A DNA stretch of 64,000 nucleotides. It comes from Mytilus trossulus (taxonomy: Eukaryota > Mollusca > Bivalvia > Mytilida > Mytilidae). Below, piece by piece: positions 15,401 to 23,689 of the stretch. The stretch lies in the NCBI RefSeq assembly GCF_036588685.1, contig NC_086376.1, forward strand, positions 13,221,911-13,285,910. The letters are read 5' to 3'. Under the pieces are notes generated by a model that was not told the DNA's origin, made no database searches, and worked only from the letters and a program-made list of their open reading frames with translations. The position numbers were made by a program, and so were the translations under genes. How positions within the stretch are numbered: the first letter of the stretch is position 1; each line of letters begins with the position of its first letter.

Positions 15401-17962
15401 TGTCAAATCTATTCACAGAAATATCGAAAAAAAGGGAACCATGTAACAAGCCGGATTCAAATCACCAGTCAGATAAATAAATAGTGTAATTTCCACTAGA
15501 AAAGAGTCAACCAATATTATGTTATAGACCACAATGCACCAGGAATGATAAAGAAAATCCCTAGAGATATTGTAATAATGAAATATTTTAAATTTGCTTT
15601 GAATAATCTTTATCAAAATTAAATGAGGCTAAAATTAAAAACTAAATAAAATTTTCATGAACACCACCAAAAACCATGGGTGGGGATGAGATCCCAGTTT
15701 TTTAGAAGGGGTAAGCAGATACTTATGGGATTGTCCGTGGCATCATTGACTTCATGTGTATTTTGTTTATTACAGGTAAATGGGATTGTCCTTGGCATCA
15801 TTGACTTCATGTGTATTTTGTTTATTACAGGTAAATGGGATCATTGACCTTATGTGTATTTTGTTTATTACAGGTAAATGGGATTGTCCATGGCATCATT
15901 GACTTCATGTGTATTTTGTTTATTACAGGTAAATGGGATTGTCCTTGGCATCATTGACTTCATGTGTATTTTGTTTATTACAGGTAAATGGGATCATTGA
16001 CCTTATGTGTAATTTGTTTATTACAGGTAAATGGGATTGTCCATGGCATCATTGACTTCATGTGTATTTTGTTTATTACAGGTAAATGGGATTGTCCTTG
16101 GCATCATTGACTTCATGTGTATTTTGTTTATTACAGGTAAATGGGATTTTCCTTGGCATCATTGACTTCATGTGTATTTTGTTTATTACAGGTAAATGGG
16201 ATTGTCCTTGGCATCATTGACTTCATGTGTATTTTGTTTATTACAGGTAAATGGGATCATTGACCTTATGTGTATTGTGTTTACTACAGGTAAATAGGCT
16301 TGTCCGTGGCATCATTGACTTTATGTGTATTTTGTTTATTACAGGTAAATGGGATTGTCCTTGGCATCATTGACTTCATGTGTATTTTGTTTATTACAGG
16401 TAAATGGGATCATTGACCTTATGTGTATTTTGTTTATTACAGGTAAATGGGATTGTCCATGGCATCATTGACTTCATGTGTATTTTGTTTATTACAGGTA
16501 AATTGGATTGTCCATGGCATCATTGACTTCATGTGTATTTTGTTTATTACAGGTAAATGGGATCATTGACCTTATGTGTATTGTGTTTTTTACAGGTAAA
16601 TAGGATTGTCCGTGGCATCATTGACTTCATGTGTATTTTGTTTATTACAGGTAAATGGAATTGTCCTTGGCATCATTGACTTCATGTGTATTTTGTTTAT
16701 TACAGGTAAATGGGATCATTGACCTTATGTGTATTGTGTTTTTTACAGGTAAATAGGATTGTCCGCGGCATCATTGACTTCATGTTTATTTTGTTTATTA
16801 CAGGTAAATGGGATTGTCCTTGGCATCATTGACTTCATGTGTATTTTGTTTATTACAGGTAAATGGGATTGTCCTTGGCATCATTGACTTCATGTTTATT
16901 TTGTTTATTACAGGTAAATGGGATTGTCCTTGGCATCATTGACTTCATGTGTATTTTGTTTATTACAGGTAAATGGGATTGTCCTTGGCATCATTGACTT
17001 CATGTGTATTTTGTTTATTACAGGTAAATGGGATCATTGACCTTATGTGTATTGTGTTTTTTACAGGTAAATAGGATTGTCCGTGGCATCATTGACTTCA
17101 TGTTTATTTTGTTTATTACAGGTAAATGGGATTGTCCTTGGCATCATTGACTCTATGTGTATTTTGTTTATTACAGGTAAATGGGATTGTCCTTGGCATC
17201 ATTGACTTCATGTGTATTTTGTTTATTACAGGTAAATGGGAGTGTCCGTGGCATCATTGACTTCATGTGTATTTTGTTTATTACAGGTAAATGGGATTGT
17301 CCTTGGCATCATTGACTTCATGTGTATTTTGTTTATTACAGGTAAATGGGAGTGTCCGTGGCATCATTGACTCTATGTGTATTTTGTTTATTACTGGTAA
17401 ATTGGATTGTCCATGGCATCATTGACTTCATGTGTATTTTGTTTATTACAGGTAAATAGGATTGTGCGTGGCATCATTGACTTCATGTTTATTTTGTTTA
17501 TTACAGGTAAATTGGATTGTCCATGGCATCATTAACTTCATGTGTATTTTGTTTATTTCAGGTAAATGGGATTGTCCGTGGCATCATTGTGATGAGTGTG
17601 GTAAACCAGCCACCAAGAAGTGTGCCCTTTGTCCTGACTCATTCTGTTCAGTACATGAAGAAACCAATATCAGGGAAGTACAAGGTTTCCTTCTTTGTAC
17701 TGACCATGAAGATTCTGAGGCAAATGATCTGTACATATCTGATCAGGAAGAACGAGCCTCTAGCAGCACGAGATCTTCAGTGTCATCAGACGTGGCTTCT
17801 GAAGATGATAACAAACCAGTGGAGAAAAAGAAGGCAACTAAACGGGGCAGAAAGAGTAAATCTCAGGGTACAGACGATCCATTGGCCGTAGCCCCAATGT
17901 TTGACGATAGCGATGACGATGGATTCTCAGGACTTGTTATAGACATACCTAGTATCCCATAA
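310..17962 (+). CDS. NSD: NSD-family histone H3 lysine-36 methyltransferase, 5'-partial gene (15 coding exons)
   Basis: Exons 310-405, 800-850, 1560-1797, 3366-3566, 4048-4233, 4927-5083, 5367-5495, 5850-5929, 6569-6681, 7582-7851, 13059-13180, 13886-14022, 14551-14657, 15097-15307 and 17562-17962 join with GT-AG borders and matching phases into 832 codons plus TAA. Domain order in the visible part is PHD1 (about residues 86-128), a cysteine/histidine-rich PHD block (131-292), PWWP (298-380), AWS (438-485), SET (486-605), post-SET (605-622) and a C-terminal PHD plus C5HCH module (666-750), then an acidic and lysine-rich tail. This order is that of NSD1/2/3, nuclear enzymes that mono- and dimethylate H3K36 on nucleosomes with S-adenosylmethionine. 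The N-terminal PWWP and start codon would lie upstream of the window. Two introns carry duplications across an exon junction (donor of exon 10, acceptor of exon 15). Family assignment is very sure; which vertebrate paralogue is closest is not resolved. Confidence 0.95.
800..850 (+). CDS. NSD: NSD exon 2 of window (acidic linker)
   Basis: This short 51-nt exon is phase 0 on both sides, between atattttag and gtaatt. It encodes 17 mostly acidic residues ending EEDQ. Being in phase at both ends it could be skipped without a frameshift. There is no domain; support is splice signals and continuity with the next exon. Confidence 0.65.
891..1385. repeat. Foldback (long inverted-repeat) element in NSD intron
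   Basis: Arms at 891-1023 and 1242-1385 are reverse complements with few differences (for example ACATTTCACATTATTTTTAT against ATAAAAATAATGTGAAATGT). The central 220 bases contain CCGACC-rich sequence. It starts 41 bases after the donor of the 51-nt exon. Size and form suggest a MITE or foldback transposon; no target duplication is obvious. The small open frame at 961-1200 is not a gene. Confidence 0.75.
1560..1797 (+). CDS. NSD: NSD exon 3 of window: first PHD finger
   Basis: The exon (acceptor acattccag, donor gtacca) encodes a 30-residue acidic leader and then a PHD finger with the pattern [24 protein letters not shown] and FKCDEC. This is the Cys4-His-Cys3 fold that begins the multi-PHD block of NSD proteins. 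It ends in phase 1, in agreement with the next exon. Confidence 0.93.
1798..3365. other. NSD intron 3 of window: no identifiable element
   Basis: I see no exon or complete transposon here. It contains a 16-bp perfect palindrome CGCGGCATATGCCGCG near 1996, followed by a second GATATGCCGCGATG. Near 2870-3090 it holds a fragment of the mussel repeat with 'ggtcacc..atggtcttcaacaatgagca', also seen near 23030. Confidence 0.4.
3366..3566 (+). CDS. NSD: NSD exon 4 of window: second PHD finger
   Basis: It encodes [21 protein letters not shown] and [11 protein letters not shown], closely matching the second zinc-binding unit of vertebrate NSD2/NSD3, in which CGKFYH is nearly invariant. Entry is phase 1 after tttgcag and exit is phase 1 before gtttgt. 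Confidence 0.94.
4048..4233 (+). CDS. NSD: NSD exon 5 of window: third PHD unit
   Basis: It encodes [17 protein letters not shown], a long insertion, IVCPKHF and then [13 protein letters not shown], which opens the fourth zinc finger. The run HVNVSWCF is a strong NSD signature. Borders are atttccag and gtaagt, with phase 1 at both ends. Confidence 0.94.
4395..4565. repeat. MITE with TACTGTGGATTCATT termini
   Basis: The termini TACTGTGGATTCATT and AATGAATCCACAGTA are inverted repeats, and the similarity continues inward through CCAATTTTCGTGG. The element is 171 bp and non-coding. The terminal TA is consistent with insertion at a TA target, as in Tc1/mariner-derived MITEs; superfamily is inferred. 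Confidence 0.8.
4927..5083 (+). CDS. NSD: NSD exon 6 of window: fourth PHD and start of PWWP
   Basis: It encodes [16 protein letters not shown] and [10 protein letters not shown], completing the fourth PHD, then [13 protein letters not shown], the first strand of the PWWP domain that reads methylated H3K36 and binds DNA. It exits in phase 2 at gtatgt. Confidence 0.95.
5367..5495 (+). CDS. NSD: NSD exon 7 of window: PWWP core
   Basis: It encodes (R)WWPCQVCHP, the PWWP signature itself, here with WWP, followed by [19 protein letters not shown]. The tryptophans and phenylalanines are those expected to form the methyl-lysine cage. Borders are cttacag and gtatgt, with phase 2 at both ends. Confidence 0.95.
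5850..5929 (+). CDS. NSD: NSD exon 8 of window: end of PWWP
   Basis: This 80-nt exon encodes [11 protein letters not shown] and a helical, lysine-rich stretch corresponding to the C-terminal helices of the PWWP fold. The acceptor is atcttgcag and the donor gtaaac. It enters in phase 2 and exits in phase 1. Confidence 0.88.
5985..6240. repeat. Fragments of two mussel repeats in NSD intron
   Basis: 5985-6060 resembles the repeat with 'ggaaatggggaatgtgtcaaag' (also at 9432 and 62260). 6130-6240 resembles, with decay, the SINE-like element at 57421 ('cagtaaaac..ttgcc.aagtggg'). Both are short and old. Confidence 0.5.
6290..6474. repeat. Partial MITE of the CTGAATTTACAGTA family
   Basis: It ends with ATCTGAATTTACAGTA and has internal 'gcaataat' and 'tgcgat' repeats like those of the element at 7342-7546. 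The left terminus is not clear. Confidence 0.5.
6569..6681 (+). CDS. NSD: NSD exon 9 of window: PWWP-AWS linker
   Basis: It encodes 37 mostly charged residues, [21 protein letters not shown] in character, ending PAPFKYVK. This corresponds to the helical linker with PPxKxIK before the AWS domain in vertebrate NSD2. Acceptor tgttttag, donor gtaaaa, exit phase 0. Confidence 0.88.
7342..7546. repeat. MITE with TACTGTAAATT termini
   Basis: Left end TACTGTAAATTGAGAAATTA and right end TAATTTCTGAATTAACAGTA form an imperfect inverted repeat, 205 bp in all. The AT-rich inside has runs such as 'attgcaata'. It ends 36 bases before NSD exon 10. Confidence 0.7.
7582..7851 (+). CDS. NSD: NSD exon 10 of window: AWS domain and start of SET
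   Basis: The 90-codon exon encodes the Associated-With-SET zinc domain ([31 protein letters not shown]) and the first SET strand with GKGWGLKTN. It is phase 0 at both ends. A diverged copy of its last 39 bases together with the donor lies immediately downstream at 7878-7933. Confidence 0.97.
7878..7933 (+). repeat. Diverged duplicate of NSD exon 10 3' end and its splice donor
   Basis: The 56 bases starting AAAGGATGGGGAC match 7813-7868 at a shift of 65 bp with about four substitutions. They include the exon end CCTGTTAAAAAG and the donor (GTATGG in the true copy, GTACGG here). Reading through the true donor gives a TAA within this copy, so retention would truncate the protein before most of SET. 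Confidence 0.85.
8194..9147. mobile_element. Non-autonomous TIR element, 954 bp
   Basis: Termini CATACCTGTCAA and TTGACAGGTATG are inverted repeats flanked by the direct repeat TTCCTG (8188-8193 and 9148-9153). The left subterminal part is rich in ACCCG/CGGGT motifs. No transposase frame is visible. A 6-bp duplication fits no superfamily firmly. Confidence 0.7.
9430..9682. repeat. Mussel interspersed repeat 'D' (ATGGGGAATGTGTCAAAGAG family)
   Basis: It begins GAATGGAAATGGGGAATGTG and ends near AAGGCCAGAGGCTCCTGAC. Other copies lie at 14303-14402, 28340-28694 joined to 29947-30102 (both reversed), and 62249-62415. It is non-coding and probably the end of a retroelement. Confidence 0.75.
9836..10040. 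repeat. Fragments of TGCGACTTTTGTCGCA and of repeat 'C'
   Basis: 9840-9935 carries the near-palindrome TGCGACTTTTGTCGCA followed by GCTCGACATAGG. 9945-10040 carries GTCCAATGTCCTTGACCTCA and CATGGTTCAGTGAC, as in the tandem repeats at 12100 and 23690. Both are remnants directly left of a larger element. Confidence 0.5.
10065..12013 (+). mobile_element. Large non-coding repeat 'B', copy 1 (about 1.95 kb)
   Basis: It opens with TTATACGACCGC (10065) and has the inverted copy GCGGTCGTATAA at 11975-11986, followed by AGCTACGCCCTGCGGAGCAT. Inside are a GTC trinucleotide run, about four imperfect 160-bp tandem units ('tttatgaccacaaaaggaag', 'aattaggggccaaaaa'), units of about 120-160 bp with 'gatatgctgaatct', and palindromic CACAATATTGTG blocks. 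A second copy in the opposite orientation is at 34668-36772. No protein is encoded. Confidence 0.8.
12100..12790 (+). repeat. Tandem repeat 'C', about 150-bp units
   Basis: About five units, each with a variant of GACCTCATTTTCATGGTTCA, then 'aagcaataggtc' and 'atatttggtgtatgga', spaced roughly 146-155 bp. Related units recur at 23690-24235. It is non-coding and follows repeat 'B' directly. Confidence 0.75.
13059..13180 (+). CDS. NSD: NSD exon 11 of window: SET domain, N-terminal part
   Basis: It encodes [16 protein letters not shown] and [11 protein letters not shown]. The YVG and FYM segments line the S-adenosylmethionine and lysine-channel side of NSD SET domains. It follows the longest intron of the visible gene (5.2 kb, filled with repeats). 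Acceptor aatttcag, exit phase 2 before gtttgt. Confidence 0.96.
13886..14022 (+). CDS. NSD: NSD exon 12 of window: SET catalytic core
   Basis: It encodes [20 protein letters not shown] and then [29 protein letters not shown] is the pseudoknot motif that binds cofactor (NHSC at about residues 563-566), and all catalytic positions I can recognise are kept. Acceptor gattacag, donor gtaaac. Confidence 0.97.
14303..14402. repeat. Repeat 'D' fragment, reversed
   Basis: It contains ACATTGAAGACCTGTTGGTG and GTTGTCTCTTTGACACATTT, the reverse of the element at 9430-9682, with parts of the two ends only. It lies in the intron between NSD exons 12 and 13. Confidence 0.7.
14551..14657 (+). CDS. NSD: NSD exon 13 of window: end of SET and post-SET
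   Basis: It encodes [15 protein letters not shown], with the catalytic tyrosine region, then [13 protein letters not shown], the zinc-binding post-SET loop that closes the substrate channel. The three post-SET cysteines are intact. Acceptor tttttacag, exit phase 0 before gtaaaa. Confidence 0.97.
15097..15307 (+). CDS. NSD: NSD exon 14 of window: basic linker and C-terminal PHD
   Basis: It encodes a lysine/arginine-rich linker (about 30 residues, a probable nuclear localisation signal) followed by [26 protein letters not shown] and KPPH. This is the fifth PHD of NSD proteins, completed in the next exon. It exits in phase 1 at gtaagt. The next intron holds the splice-junction array. Confidence 0.96.
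15725..17561 (+). repeat. Splice-junction minisatellite: 34 full units (55/43 bp) carrying the acceptor of the last NSD exon
   Basis: Full units start at 15776 and run without a gap to the true exon at 17562; a partial unit precedes at 15725. Each long unit (55 bp) is GTAAATGGGATTGTCC, then KTGGCATCATTG (the start of the last exon with its in-frame TGT changed to TGA), then about 27 bases of intron end, TTTTGTTTATTACAG. Seven short units (numbers 2, 5, 10, 13, 16, 19, 25) lack 12 bases. 27 x 55 plus 7 x 43 equals 1786 bp, the observed length. The junction CAG|GTAAAT has both acceptor and donor form. The unit before number 31's end reads TTACTG and so loses one acceptor. The true acceptor reads TTTATTTCAG. 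Confidence 0.97.
17562..17962 (+). CDS. NSD: NSD last coding exon: end of PHD, C5HCH module and tail
   Basis: After tttatttcag the exon begins GT AAA TGG GAT TGT, giving [17 protein letters not shown], which completes the fifth PHD and starts the C5HCH domain ([18 protein letters not shown]). A tail rich in serine, acidic residues and a KRGRKSK basic patch follows, to TAA at 17960-17962. Its first 28 bases are the seed of the upstream tandem array, where the TGT codon after CAT CAT is replaced by TGA. Confidence 0.95.
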
Positions 17963-18528
17963 TGCATCTTGTTTTCTCATGTAAAAAAACAGTTTCATTG
18001 CATGTATTCATTATACTTGAAATATTCATTAACAAATAACAAATTTGAGAAGAACTTGTTAACTTTGTTTTTGTAAATATCTTAATATTATTCGTTATAT
18101 TCATCTTGTTACAATATTTGTCGTATTCCCTTTGTTAACTTACAAGTTAACAATAAATTAAAAGTATTCCGATGAATCAGATAAGGACATTATTGTTGTT
18201 TCTCATTCAAGAAGTTAGTCCTAGAACTGTGTTTCCTAAATATAAACATAATGTAAATACCTTATGTGACCTCAGACTTACTCAGCAACTTAGGAAACAG
18301 CATATAATTTGTATATTTTGATAAACATCACTTTTCTTCATATTATAGTGAAGTCCAATATTCTTGATTATAATCATTGTGTTTAATATGGTAGGAATAC
18401 ATTAAAAATTTTATAATACCGATGGAGCTGTTTCTACATAGTTTTTATCACACATTGTCATGCCTGTTAGTTTGGCAAGACTTTACCATTTTCAATTATG
18501 TTTATTAACATGATTAATGTCAAATAAA
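17963..18528 (+). other. NSD 3' UTR candidate with poly(A) signals
   Basis: The AT-rich sequence after the TAA contains AATAAA at 18152-18157 and 18523-18528. Either could end the transcript, and the sequence alone does not decide. No other gene begins here. Confidence 0.5.
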
Positions 18529-20683
18529 AAAAAATATAACTTTATATTATATAGATAAATTGATTAAAAAGTTTTTATTTTCAACTTTATTGGCATTTTT
18601 ATATGGTTGGCATTTTTACTCTTATGGATCCATGCATAATTTTAGAAAGAAAGGAAAGCATGAGCTATAAGTGTTATTCAGAAATATTTGATGGGCGTGA
18701 TTTACTCATCCTATTAATTTCTGAACAACCTTGTGTCGATTTTTTTTTGTTAAAAATACTTTTCATTTAAATAAAACAAAATAAATAAAGAGAAATATAA
18801 ATTACTATTGAAAATAGTGTTTCCATTTTAACCATTCATTCTATGGTAACTGAATTTAGAATAGAAAAAAAATATTAAAATAATGCAGAAGGGGGATGAA
18901 ATTGTTAACATTTTATTGTTATATTTGGACACATTATTTAAGTGTTGTGCAAGGTTTAAACTATTGATATTTATGGTAGTGAAAAGTGGACATTTTGTGA
19001 GATGTTCAGGATTATTATCAGGTTGGGCATATTTTCTGAAACTTTCTCTTTATTTTGACTTTATTAGCTCATGTTATACCCTTTTATTAGGAGGATCAAA
19101 ATTATTATGGTAATAGGGGGAGGGGTGTATAGAAATCCATCTGTCATTGTGCCTTGTCGTCACAAATATTGATGAAAACACAACATGTGAATAAAGGAAA
19201 ATATCCTAGTTCTACTTGTACAAGGGGAGATAATCAAACTAAGTTCAATTTACATGTAGGTACAAGACAATGGAATAATGCTAATGTCCGTTTTTTCACA
19301 GTCTGATATGAAGAAATCTAAAGGCAGATTGTAAACTTTTTATATTGCAAGTACAAATAATAGGGACTTGGAATTTTTATCGTATCATTATATTTTTCTT
19401 TGAACAAAATTTCTGGCCACTATTGTAATGAAATGTGATGTACTTGAATGAAAGATTGAAAGAGAATTCCATGCAATCATGTTAAACTTGAGTGCTACTC
19501 TCCAATGTTTATAAAAATAATGTGTAGAGAACAGAGCAGTTGACCGTGTAATGTTCAATAATTGAAATTATAAGTTCCCATTCTAAATTCAAATACCTTA
19601 TTAAAGTTATTGTATGTGAAATAATTCATGAGCTAGTTATATAGTGTGTAAATAGATGATTGTATTTTATTGTGTTAATTCTCAAATTGTTTTATTCTAA
19701 ATTTTATTTAACACAAAAATGTTAGAATTGTATTTTAGTGTGGTGGAATATTTATGACAAAATTCTTTCAGAGGTTTTAACTTATATTTTATTGTACAGT
19801 ATGGGTGTGAAAGTTGATTTTAATATCTTAACATTACTTTAGTTCTACTTTATAAATATTGTAATTATATTTAAAAATACAGGTGTGGACATGTAAAATT
19901 GTATATTAATCTTTCTGTTATGCAAGTCAAATTCCACAAAAACTCCTTCCATTTAAATTTCTTTCAGCTTTCTTATTAAGAAAAAGATATATTGAATTAA
20001 AATTTAGAAGCGGGAGGGCACTCTTTAGCTAAATGTACAGTTTTAAAATGGTTAAAAAAAAGGGAATAGTAACTATTAGAATTGAAAAAAATATAAAATT
20101 TGAATTACATGTTTGTTATTAAATGTAGACTATTATTGCACAAACTTTTAAACAAGACAAAGGTCGTACATTGACCTATAGCTGTTAATTTCTGTGTCAT
20201 TTGGTCTCTTTTGGAGAGTTGTCTCATTGGCAATCATACCACATCATCTTTTTTGTAAATCCTCTTATATAGTTATTATTCAGTATTTTAATTATATTGG
20301 TTTGTAATTCAGGACTTTTTCATTTAAAATTGAAGTGAAAGGATAGAACAGTCTTCCAACCACTCTCCCACTACAACTGGTAATTTTACATACAAATGGA
20401 CATACAACTATAAGTGACCTTTGACCCAAGTTCAAAAATCAAAAACATTTTTTTTCTGCCATCCTCCTATTATTTCAACGAATCACCTCATATAAAGCAG
20501 TTTTACAGTATTGTGAATCGTGCGAAACAGGGAAGTAAAATGTCACATTCAAAAAGAGTAAATTTGGTTAGTAGCTTTGAAATTTATTTTTCACAAGTTT
20601 GAAGTAAATGATCTCATGTATAGGTTACACAGTAATAGATAATTCATTTGATTACAATTGGAAAAAAGCAATGTTTCTTTTTT
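18529..20683. other. Intergenic, no gene seen
   Basis: AT-rich sequence without a convincing frame. 20150-20262 matches a short mussel repeat whose end reads GTTGTCTCATTGGCAATCAT followed by ACCACATCATC, also at 44343-44440. The small open frames at 18883 and 20414 have no recognisable features. Confidence 0.5.
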
Positions 20684-22070
20684 AGCTCACCTGTCCTGAA
20701 GGGACAAGTGAGCTAATGCCATCACTTGGCGTCCGTCGTCGTCTGTCGTCGTCGTCGTCTGTCGTCGTAAACTATTTCAAGAATCTTCTCCTCTGAAACT
20801 ACTGGTCCAAATACTTTCAAACTTTAACTGAATGTTCCTTAGGGTATCTATTTTATAAATTGTATCCGAAGTTTTGATCTATCAACAAACATGGTCGCCA
20901 TTGCTAAAAATAGAACATAGGGGTCAAATGCAGTTTTTGGCTTATAACTCAAAAACCAAAGCATTTAGAGCAAATCTGACATGGGGTAATATTATTTATC
21001 AGGTCAAGATCTATCTGTCCTGAAATTTTCAGATGAATCAGACAACCCGTTGTTGGGTTGCTGCCCCTGAATTGGTAATTTTAAGGAAATTTTGCTGTTT
21101 TTGGTTATTATCTTGAATATTATAATAGATAGAGATAAACTGTAAACAGGAATAATGTTCAGCAAAGTAAGATTTACAAATAAGTTAACATGATGGAAAT
21201 GGTCAGTTGACCCCTTCAGGATTATTGCCCTTTATAGTCAATTTTTAACCATTTTTCGTAAATCTTAGTAATCTTTTACAAAAATCTTCTCCTCTGAAAC
21301 TACTGGGCCAAATACTTCCAAACTTTTACTGAATGTTCCTTAGGGTATCTAGTTTGTAAATTGTATCCGAAGTTATGATCTATCAACAAACATGGTCGCC
21401 ATTGCTAAAAATAGAACATAGGGGTCAAATGCAGTTTTTGGCTTATAACTCAAAAACCAAAGCATTTAGAGCAAATCTGAAGTTGGGTAATATTGTTCAT
21501 CAGGTCAAGATCTATCTGCCCTGAAATTTTCAGATGAATCAGACAACCTGTTGTTGGGATGCTGCCTCTGAATTGATAATTTTAAGGAAATTTTGCTGTT
21601 TTTGTTTATTATCTTGATTATAATTATAGATAGAAATAAACTGTAAACAGCAATAATGTTCAGCAAAGTAAGATCTTCAATTAAGTCAATTTGACCAAAA
21701 TTGTCAATTGACCCCTTAAGGAGTTATTGCCCTTTAAAGACTTTTTTCATAATTTGTTCATCATGTTGACTTACTTTAAAAAATCTTCTCCTTTGAAACT
21801 GCTGTATCAATTTCAGCCAAACTTAGGCTAAATGAGTTTCAGAGTATCTAGTATAAATTTTATATTTTATTTCCTTGTATGTCAAGAAACATAGCTCCTA
21901 TGGCTAAAATAGAACATAGGAGAAAATGATTATTTTTTTTGGCTTTTGAAGAAAATAGGACGATCCAAAAAACATTTAAATAAATTGAAAAGAGCCAAAA
22001 TAATCATTGATGAGAGATTTAACCAAAAGAATTAAGGTGAGCGATTCAGGCTCTTGAGAGCCTCTTGTTT
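20684..22070 (+). mobile_element. Interspersed repeat 'A', copy 1 (AGCTCACC...GGTGAGC), about 1.39 kb
   Basis: The left end AGCTCACCTGTCC and GGGACAAGTGAGCT form a hairpin, followed by CATCACTTGGCGTCCGTCGT. The right end is AAGGTGAGCGATTCAGGCTC with a GGCTCTTGAGAGCC palindrome. The inside is three direct units of about 500 bp, each opening AATCTTCTCCTYTGAAACT (20782, 21283, 21782). It is non-coding and of a kind common in bivalve genomes. A second copy is at 58626-61197. Confidence 0.8.
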
Positions 22071-23689
22071 CATGATACTATAAGTAAGATTTAGACCAAT
22101 TGTATGATTGTGTAGGATAACAGACTGTACTTCTAATTTTATTTTATAAATATACCAGAGTTCAGAAGAAGAAATAAAGAGTTTATACTAGATTTTGGCA
22201 GGCAAAATTTAACAAACAAAATGTTTTGTACAAAGTTTTTCTAATATAATGGTGAAACAGGAGTACACTTACAATAAATTCTTAGGTAAAACGAAATAAA
22301 TCATTATATTTATAGGTTAGCATTGATTTCATCATTATTCTGGAGTATATAATTTTTCATGGAATTGTTCATACATCATTTGTAAAGTGTTATTATGTAA
22401 ATTGTGAAATTAAAGCTTCTGGTAGATATTCTTCTTTATTTACTGCTTGTTGAGAGGAATCCGACAAATATTAACCAAATTCCAATTGAATTTGTAGCAA
22501 CTACTGGTAACTATATGTCATCAAAACTTACTTATACTGCAAAGTCAACCCCAACATATAAACAAAGATGTTGTTGTGAAAAATGAATTTACAGAGGTAA
22601 ATAGAAAATGAATTTTAAGTGAACTCTTTAATCTAACAAACTGGTGGAAGAACTGTGATCAATCAAATTCCTGAATTTTCTATCATATATACATATTTGG
22701 ATTCAGGCTGTGTATTTGTTTGTCCGTTCATCCTTCCCACTTCAGGTTAAAAAATTTGGTCAAGGTAGTTTTTGATGAAATTGATGTTCAATCAGCATGA
22801 AACTTGTACACATGTTCCCTATGATATGATCATTTTAATCTTAATGTCAAATTGGAGTTTACTGAACATAGAAATTGATAGTATGAGTGGAGGCATCTGT
22901 ACTGTTGACACATTCTTGTTACTAGATGTGATTACTTACTGCCAAAAATTACATGTATAAGACTTATAAAAATAATATGTATGATTACCGATGAGATGAC
23001 ATTCCACAATAGCAATAGATGTTAATAACAAAAGGTCACCATATGGCTTCAGCAATGAGCAAAACACCAACTAAAATTAATTCAAACAAGAAAAAAACCC
23101 CTGATAAATGTACAAATCAACAAACAAACACAATATTGATTTAGGACTTCTTACTTACAACAACCACTCAATTACAGGTTCTGGACTTGGAGCAGGTGAA
23201 AACAAAATTTGCACGGTTATGTTTTAAAATTGTTACTTAAGTTTTATTTTTTGTCTGGCCTTGATAAAAGTTGAGAACAAGACGGGTACGCTGGCATTGG
23301 TTGTAGCATCATCAATTATGTATATGTTGTGGATAAGGTCAGATTTTGAAGATCCACTTGTGGTAGGTTAATAATATATGATATTCCATATGTATTAGCA
23401 TTGGCAGATCTGGTTTACCCCCTCATGGTCTATTGACTGAAAAGTTTGCTTAGTGTACAAGTATTAGTTTGATTAGGTCAGTTAATGTGGGAACCAATAT
23501 TGGTAAGTCAATGATATTTGGTATGCAGGTTTATTATCATTGGCACATCTTAATGCAAGGTTGGACGATTAAAATATTATTAATGATTAATATCATGAGC
23601 AATGAGTAATGCTTGATACATGTGTCATTGCCAGAGAATATAAAAGCATTGTCATTGTTCAACCTATCTATTCTACATTTGCATGCAGG
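22071..23689. other. Intergenic, no gene seen
   Basis: No exon-like frame or complete element is visible. 22985-23110 is a decayed fragment containing AAAAGGTCACCATATGGCTT, similar to 2920-2960. The small open frames at 22404 and 22772 look random. Confidence 0.45.

Noticed and set aside
15725..17561. CRISPR-like array of repeats
   Set aside because: The units are direct tandem copies without unique spacers, lie in an animal intron, and derive from the adjoining exon junction.
17462..17962. 166-codon frame beginning in the array
   Set aside because: The first 33 codons translate array units. The gene product enters this frame only at 17562 by splicing, as homology to NSD begins at GKWDCPW.
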